Assembly (NCBI GenBank): GCA_002430925.1
Contig: DJDD01000119.1
Span: 1 to 23,732, forward strand
Length of the DNA: 23,732 bases
From: Flavobacteriales bacterium UBA5933
GTDB taxonomy: Bacteria; Bacteroidota; Bacteroidia; Flavobacteriales; Weeksellaceae
Direction of reading: 5' to 3'
The notes beneath the pieces are model-generated. The model did no database searches. It was not told where the DNA came from and saw nothing but the letters and a program-made list of their open reading frames with translations. This document shows, in pieces, positions 1 to 6,788 of this stretch. Numbering within the stretch: the stretch's first letter is position 1; each line of letters opens with the position of its first letter. The position numbers and the translations under genes were made by a program.

Positions 1-43
1 AAACAATGATAATGCACTACGTGTAATAAATACATTTATTTAA
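1..43 (+). CDS. possible C-terminal tail of an upstream gene (partial)
   Basis: The frame beginning at base 2 is open from the window edge to a TAA at 41-43 and would encode the last 13 residues of a protein (NNDNALRVINTFI). The other two + frames close earlier. The tail is too short to identify. It is supported only by the open frame and by the upstream neighbour having to end somewhere before the corA promoter at about position 100. Confidence 0.3.
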   Translation, partial: NNDNALRVINTFI

Positions 44-101
44 TCTTTAATTCTTGAAATTATTTATTGTAATCTATTATATTCAGAAAAATATATTGTA
101 A

Positions 102-109
102 TATATTTG
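102..109 (+). promoter_or_regulatory. -7 box for corA, TATATTTG
   Basis: This is a perfect match to the Bacteroidota primary-sigma -7 element TAnnTTTG. It ends 4 bases before the corA ATG at 114, so transcription would begin at about the start codon. No TTG-type -33 element is visible at the usual spacing. Confidence 0.5.
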
Positions 110-113
110 ATAG

Positions 114-1016
114 ATGCAAACTCTTTTTGAAAACGATAAATTCAAATGGATTAATTTACATAATCCAACAAAAACTGAATTAGAAGAAATAGCAGTAAAA
201 TATTCATTTCAAAAATTAACTATAGAGGATAGTTTAGAACCAGGTCATTTACCAAAATATGAACCTGGTGAAAATTTAACTTCTTTTCTTTTAATACGTT
301 TTTTTGGAAAAGAATCTCCATTTCAAAAAAATACAATTAAAGAATTTAGTCATAAAATCAGTATTTTTATTGGACCAGATTATATTATTACAGTTCATCA
401 ACAGGAAACAAAAATATTTGAGAATATTGTAAATAAGTATTTGAAGAATACAGATGTTAGTAAAATAACAATCAAAAATATTTTATACAGAATAATTTTT
501 GCAACATTAAAATCTTATGAAGCGCCAGCTTTTGAAATGGATGAAGAAATTAATCAACTAGAGCATCTAATTTTTACAGATGACCTTAGAAAAATACAGA
601 TTCCTAATCTTTATAAATTAAAAAGAGAAGCTACAGCCTGTAAAAAAATTCTTGATTATACCTTAGAAGTAATTAACGAATATAGATTAGATAATAAGAG
701 AACAAGTTCTGCGCAAGATTTATATGAAGAGAATATAAAAATGTTGCATTTACATACGCAAATTGTTGATGATGCACAGAACTTACTATCTACCTATCTT
801 TCTATGAATGGTCAAAAATCAAATGAAATAATGCAGACTTTAACTGTTTTTTCTGCATTTTTCTTACCACTTACATTTATTGCTGGGATTTATGGGATGA
901 ACTTTGAATTTATGCCCGAGTTAAAATATAAATTGAGTTACCCCATTTGTTTATTTGTAATGTTATTAGTGGTATTTTTTATTTACATTTGGTTTAAGAA
1001 AAAAAGATATTTATAA
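114..1016 (+). CDS. corA: CorA-family Mg2+/divalent metal transport protein
   Basis: CorA proteins are pentameric inner-membrane channels that bring Mg2+ (sometimes Co2+ or Ni2+) into the cytoplasm. The 300-residue protein has the family layout. A large charged, helical cytoplasmic N-terminal part covers about residues 1-235. A first membrane helix ends in the signature GMN selectivity motif (residues 261-263, context GIYGMNFEF). A second helix (about 273-293) is followed by a basic tail, KKKRYL. Length is normal for the family, and the first residues (QTLFENDKFKWINLHNP) match the usual CorA start. The gene is followed after 8 bases by the epimerase gene, so the two may be co-transcribed. A TAnnTTTG box 4 bases before the ATG suggests a leaderless mRNA. 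Family assignment is firm; the exact metal preference cannot be read from sequence. Confidence 0.9.
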   Translation: MQTLFENDKFKWINLHNPTKTELEEIAVKYSFQKLTIEDSLEPGHLPKYEPGENLTSFLLIRFFGKESPFQKNTIKEFSHKISIFIGPDYIITVHQQETKIFENIVNKYLKNTDVSKITIKNILYRIIFATLKSYEAPAFEMDEEINQLEHLIFTDDLRKIQIPNLYKLKREATACKKILDYTLEVINEYRLDNKRTSSAQDLYEENIKMLHLHTQIVDDAQNLLSTYLSMNGQKSNEIMQTLTVFSAFFLPLTFIAGIYGMNFEFMPELKYKLSYPICLFVMLLVVFFIYIWFKKKRYL

Positions 1017-1024
1017 TTTTTAGT

Positions 1025-2026
1025 ATGATTTTCGTAACAGGAGGTACAGGACTGGTTGGTAGTCATTTATTAGTTGAATTAGCAAAAGGAGATCAGCCTA
1101 TTCGTGCATTAAAACGAAAAAAATCTAATACAAAATCTGTTGAAGAACTTTTTTCTGATAGAAATCTCTTAAATCTTTACAAAAAAATAGAGTGGGTTGA
1201 TGGAGACTTATTAGATGTTACTGAACTTCCTAAGTTACTTAAAAATGTATCTTCTATTTATCATACAGCAGCTTTTGTTTCTTTTGATAAAAAATATGAA
1301 AATGAAATATTTAGTACTAATATATCTGGAACAGAAGCATTAGTTAATGAAGCAATAGATTCAAAAGTTAAAGAGTTCTTTTTTATAAGTTCTATTGCTA
1401 CAATGGATGACTTAAATCCTGTAACAAAAAAAATTAATGAACTTTCTCCATGGAATAATGCTTTAGAGCATTCTGCGTATGCTATTTCAAAATTTAGAGC
1501 AGAAATGGAGGTTTGGAGAGCATCTCAAGAAGGGCTTAATGTTATCATTGTAAATCCAGGAGTAATTATTGGATCATTAGATGGGAAAAGAGAAAGTGAA
1601 AAATTGTTTGCTCAAGATTCATTTATCAATAAGTATGTTCCAACAGGAGGTACAGGATTTGTAGATGTTAGAGATGTTGTGACTATTTTATTGGAATTAG
1701 TTGAGAAGAAAATTTACAATCAGAAATTTATTCTTGTTTCAGAAAATAAGTATTATAAAGAAGTATTGGACTTAGTTGCTAGTAAAAATAATAAGCAAGT
1801 AAAGCTATTATCAAATTCATTTCTAAAGGTTTTAAGAATTTTGTCGAATGTAAATAGACTTTTTGGAGGTGTATATATTTCTAAGTCAAATTACAATTCT
1901 TTAACTTCTTTTATTCAGTATGATAATACTAAAATTAAAGAAACTTTAAATTATAATTTCATTCCAGTCAATGTAGCGATTGATTATCATTATTCAAATT
2001 ATAAAAAACACAATTCCTTAAAATAG
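1025..2026 (+). CDS. NAD(P)-dependent epimerase/dehydratase (extended SDR family)
   Basis: This is a 333-residue cytosolic oxidoreductase of the extended short-chain dehydrogenase/reductase family. The N-terminal Rossmann motif TGGTGLVG (residues 5-12) binds the dinucleotide. The conserved HTAAFVSF segment (80-87), the ISS strand (121-123) and the YAISK catalytic pair Tyr152/Lys156 are all present, so the enzyme should be active. Members act on nucleotide sugars, dihydroflavonol-like carbonyls or isoprenoid intermediates, and the sequence does not decide between these. It starts 8 bases after corA and ends 15 bases before mvaD. The adjacency to mvaD may be only positional, because mvaD seems to have its own promoter inside the gap. 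Confidence 0.85.
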   Translation: MIFVTGGTGLVGSHLLVELAKGDQPIRALKRKKSNTKSVEELFSDRNLLNLYKKIEWVDGDLLDVTELPKLLKNVSSIYHTAAFVSFDKKYENEIFSTNISGTEALVNEAIDSKVKEFFFISSIATMDDLNPVTKKINELSPWNNALEHSAYAISKFRAEMEVWRASQEGLNVIIVNPGVIIGSLDGKRESEKLFAQDSFINKYVPTGGTGFVDVRDVVTILLELVEKKIYNQKFILVSENKYYKEVLDLVASKNNKQVKLLSNSFLKVLRILSNVNRLFGGVYISKSNYNSLTSFIQYDNTKIKETLNYNFIPVNVAIDYHYSNYKKHNSLK

Positions 2027-2028
2027 TT

Positions 2029-2036
2029 TATTTTTG
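2029..2036 (+). promoter_or_regulatory. -7 box for mvaD, TATTTTTG
   Basis: This TAnnTTTG match starts 3 bases after the end of the epimerase gene and ends 5 bases before the mvaD ATG at 2042. If used, it gives mvaD its own leaderless transcript. No clear -33 TTG lies 17-20 bases upstream. Confidence 0.45.
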
Positions 2037-2041
2037 TTTTT

Positions 2042-3109
2042 ATGGAACAACAATTCATATCAAATCTTTCCACAACTTCTTTTTCGATAGAAGAAGGAAG
2101 TGTTAATACCAAAAGTCCTTCTAATATTGCTTTAGTAAAATATTGGGGAAAAAAGAAAAATCAAATTCCAACAAATAGTTCAATTAGTTATACACTAACA
2201 AATAGTTATACTGAAACTGAATTAAAATTTGAGAAAAAAAACTCTGATAATTTTCAAGTTGAGGTTTATTTGGAAGGAGAAAAAAAAGATAGTTTTTCAC
2301 CTAAAATTATTACATTTTTTAAGCGTATAATTGATTATGTTCCTTTTTTAAAAGCATATAAATTTACAGTTTATACACATAATTCTTTTCCTCACAGTTC
2401 TGGTATTGCTTCTTCAGCATCAGGAATGTCTGCTTTAGCGTTATGTTTGGTGCAAATAGAAAATAATTTAGGTGCAAATCTTTCTGAAGAAGAATCATTA
2501 AAAAAAGCTTCTTTCTTAGCGCGTTTAGGTTCTGGTAGTGCTTGTAGATCTGTTTTTAAAGGTTTAGTAGAGTGGGGAGAGAATGATTTCATAAAAGATA
2601 GCTCTGATTTATACGGAACGAAATATCCAGATGCTGAAATCCATGAAGTTTTTAAAACTTTTCATGATACAATACTATTAATTCACGAAGGACAAAAGTC
2701 TGTTTCTTCTACAGTTGGTCACAATTTAATGAATAATCATCCGTATGCAGAACGTCGTTTTTTAGAAGCAAATGAAAATTTAGAAAAATTAATTCCAATT
2801 TTAAAAAATGGAGATGTAAAAGCATTTGGTGAATTAGTAGAGCATGAAGCATTAACATTACATGCTATGATGATGATGTCTAATCCAGCTTTTATATTAA
2901 TGAAACCAAATACAGTTGCAGCTTTGGAAAAATTATGGGAATACCGTAGAGAAACAGATAAGCAATTGTATTTCACATTAGATGCTGGTGCAAATGTTCA
3001 TTTATTATATCCAGAATCCGATGCAGTAGAAATAGAAGTTTTTATAGAAAGTGAATTAAAACATTTTTGTCAAAACGGAAATTATATAAAAGACAAAGTG
3101 AATTTTTAA
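2042..3109 (+). CDS. mvaD: diphosphomevalonate decarboxylase (GHMP kinase superfamily)
   Basis: The enzyme catalyses the ATP-dependent decarboxylation of 5-diphosphomevalonate to isopentenyl diphosphate, the last step of the mevalonate route, in the cytoplasm. Recognition rests on the substrate-binding stretch NIALVKYWGK (28-37) followed by the NSSIS segment, the GHMP ATP-binding loop PHSSGIASSASG (117-128), the SGSACRS motif with the catalytic region, and the late TLDAGANVHLLYP segment that closes the active site. At 355 residues it is slightly longer than typical owing to about 20 extra N-terminal residues. The ATG at 2042 is kept because a TAnnTTTG box lies directly before it. The other mevalonate genes are not in this window. 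Confidence 0.93.
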   Translation: MEQQFISNLSTTSFSIEEGSVNTKSPSNIALVKYWGKKKNQIPTNSSISYTLTNSYTETELKFEKKNSDNFQVEVYLEGEKKDSFSPKIITFFKRIIDYVPFLKAYKFTVYTHNSFPHSSGIASSASGMSALALCLVQIENNLGANLSEEESLKKASFLARLGSGSACRSVFKGLVEWGENDFIKDSSDLYGTKYPDAEIHEVFKTFHDTILLIHEGQKSVSSTVGHNLMNNHPYAERRFLEANENLEKLIPILKNGDVKAFGELVEHEALTLHAMMMMSNPAFILMKPNTVAALEKLWEYRRETDKQLYFTLDAGANVHLLYPESDAVEIEVFIESELKHFCQNGNYIKDKVNF

Positions 3110-3165
3110 TTTGTTTAAACTATTATTTTGAATAATATTTCTAAATGGTTTTAGAGATTTAATTC

Positions 3166-3278
3166 ATTTGCAATAGTGATTGTAGCGACATCCTTTTTTG
3201 ATTGGTCATGTCGGCTCTGCTTAACTGACCAATCAAAAAAGATATAGCGTAAAAGCACGGTGCGAAGCAATTGCCCAA
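3166..3278 (-). repeat. hairpin repeat element, copy A (variable stem)
   Basis: Read on -, the element begins TTGGGCAAT and ends CTATTGCAAAT, the same ends as copy B at 5097. Between them are long inverted arms. On + these are TTTTTTGATTGGTCA and TGACCAATCAAAAAA, flanked by ATC and GGAT. The arm sequence is not shared with the other copies; only the outer TTTT/AAAA portion and the flanks are. This copy sits between the convergent mvaD and thioesterase genes. Confidence 0.75.
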
Positions 3279-3305
3279 GAAAAAATAAATATAACTTTTT
3301 ACATA

Positions 3306-3343
3306 AAAAAAACGCTTTATAAAATATCATAAAGCGTTTTTTT
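3306..3343. terminator. bidirectional intrinsic terminator between mvaD and thioesterase
   Basis: Perfect 15-base arms (3306-3320 and 3329-3343; AAACGCTTTAT against ATAAAGCGTTT) enclose an 8-base loop. There is a T-run on the right and an A-run on the left, so the hairpin can terminate transcription from both sides. Confidence 0.85.
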
Positions 3344-3360
3344 ATTTTTTTCAAAAGTAA

Positions 3361-3777
3361 TTAATCAATGACTTGAACAGGTTTTTTGTTTTCGTCTAAA
3401 GCAACAAAAGTAAAAACGCCAGAAATAGCCTTTTCTCTGCTATCATCGCTATACATACTTTCTATAAATACTTCTACTTGCACATCTAAACTTGTACGAC
3501 CTACACGAATTACTTTTCCTACTAATTCTACTAAAGTTCCTCCAGGAATAGGTAAGTTAAAGTCTATTTTACCACTACTAACAGTTACCAATGGTTTGCG
3601 ACAAAATCTAGTTCCGGCAATAAAAGACGTTTCGTCCATTAAAGACATAACTCCACCACCAAACATTGTATGGTGATGATTTGTATCACCAGGAAAAACA
3701 ACTTTAAAAACGCTCGTTACAGAGTCGTTAATACGTTGTTCAATTAATTGTTCTCTATTATTTTGATCAATATTCAT
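3361..3777 (-). CDS. acyl-CoA thioesterase, hotdog fold
   Basis: This 138-residue cytosolic hotdog enzyme of the YciA/BFIT-like acyl-CoA thioesterase family hydrolyses acyl-CoA to free acid and CoA. The diagnostic block is the NHHHTMFGGGVMSLMDE segment (33-49), which carries the catalytic Asn/His-Gly...Asp-Glu region on the central helix. It is followed by VTVSSGKIDFNLPIPGG (the substrate-channel strand) and VIRVGRTSLDVQVEVF. Length equals one hotdog domain. The gene is monocistronic: it shares a terminator with mvaD, and its promoter is probably the TATCTTTG box at 3822-3829, giving a 5' leader of about 40 bases. Chain-length specificity cannot be inferred. Confidence 0.88.
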   Translation of the reverse strand: MNIDQNNREQLIEQRINDSVTSVFKVVFPGDTNHHHTMFGGGVMSLMDETSFIAGTRFCRKPLVTVSSGKIDFNLPIPGGTLVELVGKVIRVGRTSLDVQVEVFIESMYSDDSREKAISGVFTFVALDENKKPVQVID

Positions 3778-3821
3778 TGCTTTATGTTTTTAAATAAATA
3801 GTTAAAATTTAAAAAATCGTA

Positions 3822-3829
3822 CAAAGATA
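3822..3829 (-). promoter_or_regulatory. -7 box for the thioesterase gene, TATCTTTG
   Basis: On - this matches TAnnTTTG, 44 bases upstream of the ATG at 3777. It is the only such box in the intergenic region. No good -33 TTG is seen at normal spacing. Confidence 0.5.
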
Positions 3830-3914
3830 ATTTAGATTAACAATTTATTGGGTAAGAATAGAAAGTTTTAATTAAATAATGTAACTTCATAAAATTAACC
3901 AATAACCTATAAAA

Positions 3915-5075
3915 ATGAAAATTAAGCCGATAAAAAATCTAATTCATAATTTAGATGAATGGATAAATTATATAAGCCAGACAAATGATTTAACAAACCT
4001 AGTGATTCAAGATATAAGTTTCATAAAACAAAATATAAATTGGGATAGTTACATTTTAGACAATACATCTTTTTTGGGTTGTAAATTTAAAAAAGATGAA
4101 GCTGTAAATTTAATTGATCAAGGAGCTTTTGTTTATCCTAAATTTCCTAAGATACCCTACAATCCATACAGAGGTAAGCTGTATACATGGCAGGAATTGA
4201 TGGAGGGTTACAATCCAGATGATGATAGAAGTAAAGATTTTGAGATTTATAAACATTTTGTGAAACATAAATACAATCTTTCTTTATCTGAAGCACTTTC
4301 ACAAAGAATCCATGATTTATCTATAGACGATGGTTTACGTCGTATTTTAAAATATGATAAAAACGGAATGACTAAAAAGAAAGTTATAGGTTTTATGGGA
4401 GGTCATTCAATTCCTCGTAATTCAGAATTCTACAATAAAGTAGCATTGGCAGCTAAATGGGCAACAGAAAAAGGTTACTTTGTTGTGTCTGGAGGAGGGC
4501 CAGGAGTTATGGAGGCTGCTAATTTAGGTGCTTATATGGCAAAATATTCTGATCAAGATTTAATGAATGCAATTATTATTTTAGCAGATTTAGATATGGA
4601 AGATCATGATGGAAAAGAATATTTAGCTAAAAATTATATCACTAATGCACAGAAGATTTTAAATTTCTATCCTGATGGAACTGAAAATTTAGCCATTCCT
4701 ACTTGGTTTTATGGACACGAACCTAGTAATTTATTCGCTACATATATCGCAAAATATTTTTCAAACAGCATCCGAGAAGATATGTTACTTACAATTAGTC
4801 TATTTGGACTTGTGTATGCTCCCGGAAGTGCAGGTACTACACAAGAAATTTTTCAAGAAGCAGCGCAAAACCATTATGGTACATCTGGCTATTACAGCCC
4901 TATGATTTTCTTAAGTAAAAAAAGATACGTAGAAGATACAGCTATATACTCTGTTTTGCATCAGTTGGCAAAAGATCAAGAGTATAAAAAATTACTTTAT
5001 TTAACAGATAGAGCAGAATCAATCGTTGATTTTATAATAAATAATCCACCCATTCCAGTTCTAAAAAAAATATAA
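3915..5075 (+). CDS. LOG-family (lysine decarboxylase-like) Rossmann-fold nucleotide enzyme
   Basis: This is a 386-residue soluble protein with a LOG/'putative lysine decarboxylase' Rossmann domain in its C-terminal part and about 150 extra N-terminal residues. Visible signatures are GFMGGHSIPR (159-168), GGGPGVMEAANLGAY (193-207) and the late APGSAGTTQE (302-311). The last is the family's PGGxGTxxE motif with the second Gly replaced by Ser. LOG and PpnN proteins hydrolyse nucleoside 5'-monophosphates, or cytokinin nucleotides in plants, at the N-glycosidic bond, so nucleotide monophosphate nucleosidase is the best guess. Lysine decarboxylation is not expected. The gene stands alone, with thioesterase divergent upstream and a hairpin repeat downstream. 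The N-terminal extension is not recognised. Confidence 0.8.
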   Translation: MKIKPIKNLIHNLDEWINYISQTNDLTNLVIQDISFIKQNINWDSYILDNTSFLGCKFKKDEAVNLIDQGAFVYPKFPKIPYNPYRGKLYTWQELMEGYNPDDDRSKDFEIYKHFVKHKYNLSLSEALSQRIHDLSIDDGLRRILKYDKNGMTKKKVIGFMGGHSIPRNSEFYNKVALAAKWATEKGYFVVSGGGPGVMEAANLGAYMAKYSDQDLMNAIIILADLDMEDHDGKEYLAKNYITNAQKILNFYPDGTENLAIPTWFYGHEPSNLFATYIAKYFSNSIREDMLLTISLFGLVYAPGSAGTTQEIFQEAAQNHYGTSGYYSPMIFLSKKRYVEDTAIYSVLHQLAKDQEYKKLLYLTDRAESIVDFIINNPPIPVLKKI

Positions 5076-5096
5076 AAACAAAGTATTTTAAATATT

Positions 5097-5210
5097 TTGG
5101 GCAATCCCTTCGGTCGCGTTTTCTATTACAATCTTTTATAAACGGTAAACTATTCTAAACTTAGAAAACCGTTTATAAAAGGATTTTCATGTCAACCGCT
5201 ATTGCAAATT
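5097..5210 (+). repeat. hairpin repeat element, copy B (variable stem)
   Basis: The element begins TTGGGCAAT and ends CTATTGCAAAT, matching copy A, with the common inner flanks AATCTTTT and AAAAGGATTT shared with copy C. The stem arms are TTTTATAAACGGT and ACCGTTTATAAAA around a loop of about 23 bases. It lies just after the LOG gene and could act as its 3' hairpin. No protein-coding signal is seen in it. Confidence 0.75.
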
Positions 5211-5339
5211 AAAAATTATTTTCAAAAAAAAATATTAAATAACAAAGGTTTCATTTAGCTGAAATTCATTTAATTATATTTTTTTTGTCGGTATTAGAAT
5301 TATTAATTAAATAAAATTATAAAAATAAAAGCATATTTA

Positions 5340-5370
5340 TTTGGTGTTTTAAAATTAGTTTGTATATTTG
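5340..5370 (+). promoter_or_regulatory. promoter of the initiator tRNA gene
   Basis: A TTTGG (-33 type) at 5340-5344 is followed, at a spacing of about 18 bases, by TATATTTG at 5363-5370. This is a near-ideal Bacteroidota promoter. Transcription would start just before the tRNA at 5382. The preceding 5211-5339 is AT-rich and I see nothing else in it. Confidence 0.75.
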
Positions 5371-5381
5371 CAATCCAATAA

Positions 5382-5454
<73 letters not shown>

Positions 5455-5460
5455 CTAGCA

Positions 5461-5493
5461 AGAGAGTTTCTAACAAGAAGCTCTCTTTTTTTA
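5461..5493 (+). terminator. intrinsic terminator after tRNA-Met
   Basis: AGAGAG pairs with CTCTCT, and the stem extends inward with TTTCT against GAAG pairs. It is followed directly by a run of T residues. Confidence 0.85.
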
Positions 5494-5515
5494 TGTCTAA
5501 TAATTATTTATCATT

Positions 5516-5523
5516 TATTTTTG
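5516..5523 (+). promoter_or_regulatory. -7 box for the SUFU-domain gene, TATTTTTG
   Basis: This TAnnTTTG match ends 4 bases before the ATG at 5528, predicting a leaderless transcript. No clear -33 element is seen. The box directly follows the tRNA terminator, so an independent promoter is needed here. Confidence 0.5.
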
Positions 5524-5527
5524 TAAT

Positions 5528-6163
5528 ATGAATTTAGAAGAATACAAAAAGCAATATAAAAAAGATCAAGCCGTAGGTGCTTTATTTATTGAAGATAGAT
5601 TAAAAAAAATATACGGAGATTTAGAACCTAGATTTTATTCACCGAAAGTTATGTCATTTCAAGGAGGTGAAGATCCTATTGATGGTGTAGCTGTATTTGA
5701 TGTTGATGATTACCGACATTTAGTAAGTTATGGAATGTCTCATTTATATTATTCTGAAGAAAGCGTAGGGCAAGAATTCAGTAAATGGGGATTTGAGTTT
5801 TCTTTCCGAGTAAAAAAAGTAAAAGAAGATAAGGATGAAGATCCTTTTTGGGTGGTTCAATTAATGAATAATTTAGCTCGTTTCGTAAACGAAACTAAGG
5901 TTTGGTTTGATGAGTATCAATTTTTGCCTTTAGGAGGTCCTATACGCTCAGATTCTGATACAGATATAGTAGGATTAGCATTTATTAAAGATGGTGATTT
6001 AGATGAGATAGAAACGCCTCACGGTAAGGTGATATTTTTACAATTAGTAGGATTAAATTCTCAACAATTAAAAAGATTAGAAGAAAATTCAACAAAAGAG
6101 GAAATAAAGTCAGTACTAACTGAAATAAAGTCAGTTAATCCTAAATTTATTTGTGAATTATAG
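5528..6163 (+). CDS. suppressor-of-fused (SUFU) domain protein
   Basis: This 211-residue soluble protein resembles the bacterial Suppressor-of-fused domain family. Supporting segments are VAVFDVDDYRHLVSYGMSHLYY (about 54-75), the core SKWGFEFSFRV (85-95), PFWVVQLMNNLARFVNET (106-123) and FLPLGGPI (132-139). This is the order seen in SUFU domains, where a WGFEL-type strand precedes a W..n.LqnLArYv helix. In animals SUFU binds Gli factors. Bacterial members are of unknown biochemical role, often encoded near immunity or toxin genes, but no toxin is visible here. There is no signal peptide or membrane segment. Two near-identical LTEIKSVN/EEIKSV segments occur at the C-terminus. Family assignment is from memory of the motif pattern. 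Confidence 0.7.
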   Translation: MNLEEYKKQYKKDQAVGALFIEDRLKKIYGDLEPRFYSPKVMSFQGGEDPIDGVAVFDVDDYRHLVSYGMSHLYYSEESVGQEFSKWGFEFSFRVKKVKEDKDEDPFWVVQLMNNLARFVNETKVWFDEYQFLPLGGPIRSDSDTDIVGLAFIKDGDLDEIETPHGKVIFLQLVGLNSQQLKRLEENSTKEEIKSVLTEIKSVNPKFICEL

Positions 6164-6275
6164 GTGTTTTTTTTAACATAATAATATCTTAGACTTAATT
6201 TGTGTTAAATGTAATATTCAGTGTGTCAGTATTTTAATATTGGTATTTTATTTGATTATTTTAATAATAGAAATT

Positions 6276-6341
6276 GTTAGTAGCACTAACGATAGAATAA
6301 ATTTTTCATAGGTTAGGTTAGTAATTAGTGAAAGCTAATTA
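6276..6341 (+). other. two small hairpins in the SUFU-thioredoxin gap
   Basis: GTTAG-TAGCA-CTAAC (6276-6290) and TAATTAG-TGAAAG-CTAATTA (6322-6341) form successive perfect hairpins before the terminator at 6345. They may be part of the SUFU mRNA 3' end or of a small RNA. No convincing promoter (TAnnTTTG) was found for a separate transcript. The rest of 6164-6275 is AT-rich and shows nothing recognisable. Confidence 0.35.
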
Positions 6342-6344
6342 TGA

Positions 6345-6372
6345 AAAAGCGCTTCTTCGGAAGTGCTTTTTT
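6345..6372 (+). terminator. intrinsic terminator upstream of thioredoxin
   Basis: An 11-bp stem, AAAAGCGCTTC with GAAGTGCTTTT (one G·T pair), carries a stable TTCG tetraloop and a T-run. It ends transcription coming from the SUFU side. Confidence 0.85.
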
Positions 6373-6373
6373 G

Positions 6374-6381
6374 TAAATTTG
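6374..6381 (+). promoter_or_regulatory. -7 box for thioredoxin, TAAATTTG
   Basis: This perfect TAnnTTTG lies immediately after the terminator T-run and 17 bases before the ATG at 6399. It sits downstream of the alternative ATG at 6363, which rules that start out. Confidence 0.6.
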
Positions 6382-6398
6382 CTAGAAGAACAAAAAAT

Positions 6399-6749
6399 AT
6401 GTTTAAACGTTTTTTTAATAAAAAAGATAACTCAACAATAAAAAATAATAAAACAATGACATTCGAAGAAATTATTAATTCAGATAAACCGGTTCTATTA
6501 GATTTTTTTGCGACTTGGTGTGGTCCATGTCAAATGATGGGACCAATTTTACAGCAAGTAAAAGAAGAGTTAGGAGATGATGTCAAGATTCTTAAGGTTG
6601 ATATAGATAAATATCAAGATTTGGCTGCTAGATATCAAGTAAAGGGTGTCCCTACATTTGCAATATTTAAGAATAGTGAATTGTTGTGGAAGGAAAGTGG
6701 AGCTCGCCCAAAAGAGCAGTTAGTGAATCAGATAAAAAAATATATTTAA
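6399..6749 (+). CDS. trxA: thioredoxin
   Basis: This is a 116-residue cytosolic dithiol oxidoreductase with a single thioredoxin fold. The redox centre WCGPC sits in the expected FFATWCGPCQMMGPIL context, and the conserved cis-proline segment GVPTFAIF follows about 40 residues later. The C-terminal helix (RPKEQLVNQIKKY) completes the domain. The ATG at 6399 is preferred because an in-frame ATG at 6363 lies inside the preceding terminator and upstream of the -7 box. A third ATG at 6456 (MTFEEI) would give a minimal 97-residue form and is possible. The extra lysine-rich N-terminus (FKRFFNKKDN) is not a signal peptide, so cytoplasmic location is inferred. Confidence 0.9.
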   Translation: MFKRFFNKKDNSTIKNNKTMTFEEIINSDKPVLLDFFATWCGPCQMMGPILQQVKEELGDDVKILKVDIDKYQDLAARYQVKGVPTFAIFKNSELLWKESGARPKEQLVNQIKKYI

Positions 6750-6787
6750 TTAAAAAGGGATTATTCAAGTGAATAATCCCTTTTTAA
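6750..6787. terminator. bidirectional terminator between thioredoxin and permease
   Basis: Perfect 17-base arms (AAAAAGGGATTATTC with GAATAATCCCTTTTT) enclose an AAGT loop. The hairpin fills the gap between the two convergent stop codons and serves both strands. Confidence 0.92.
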
Positions 6788-6788
6788 T

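Noticed and set aside
3151..3354. 67-codon frame on - downstream of mvaD
   Set aside because: It covers repeat copy A and the bidirectional terminator, so the frame is accidental.
6363..6398. Earlier ATG for thioredoxin
   Set aside because: It lies within the terminator hairpin and upstream of the TAAATTTG box, so it would not be in the mRNA.
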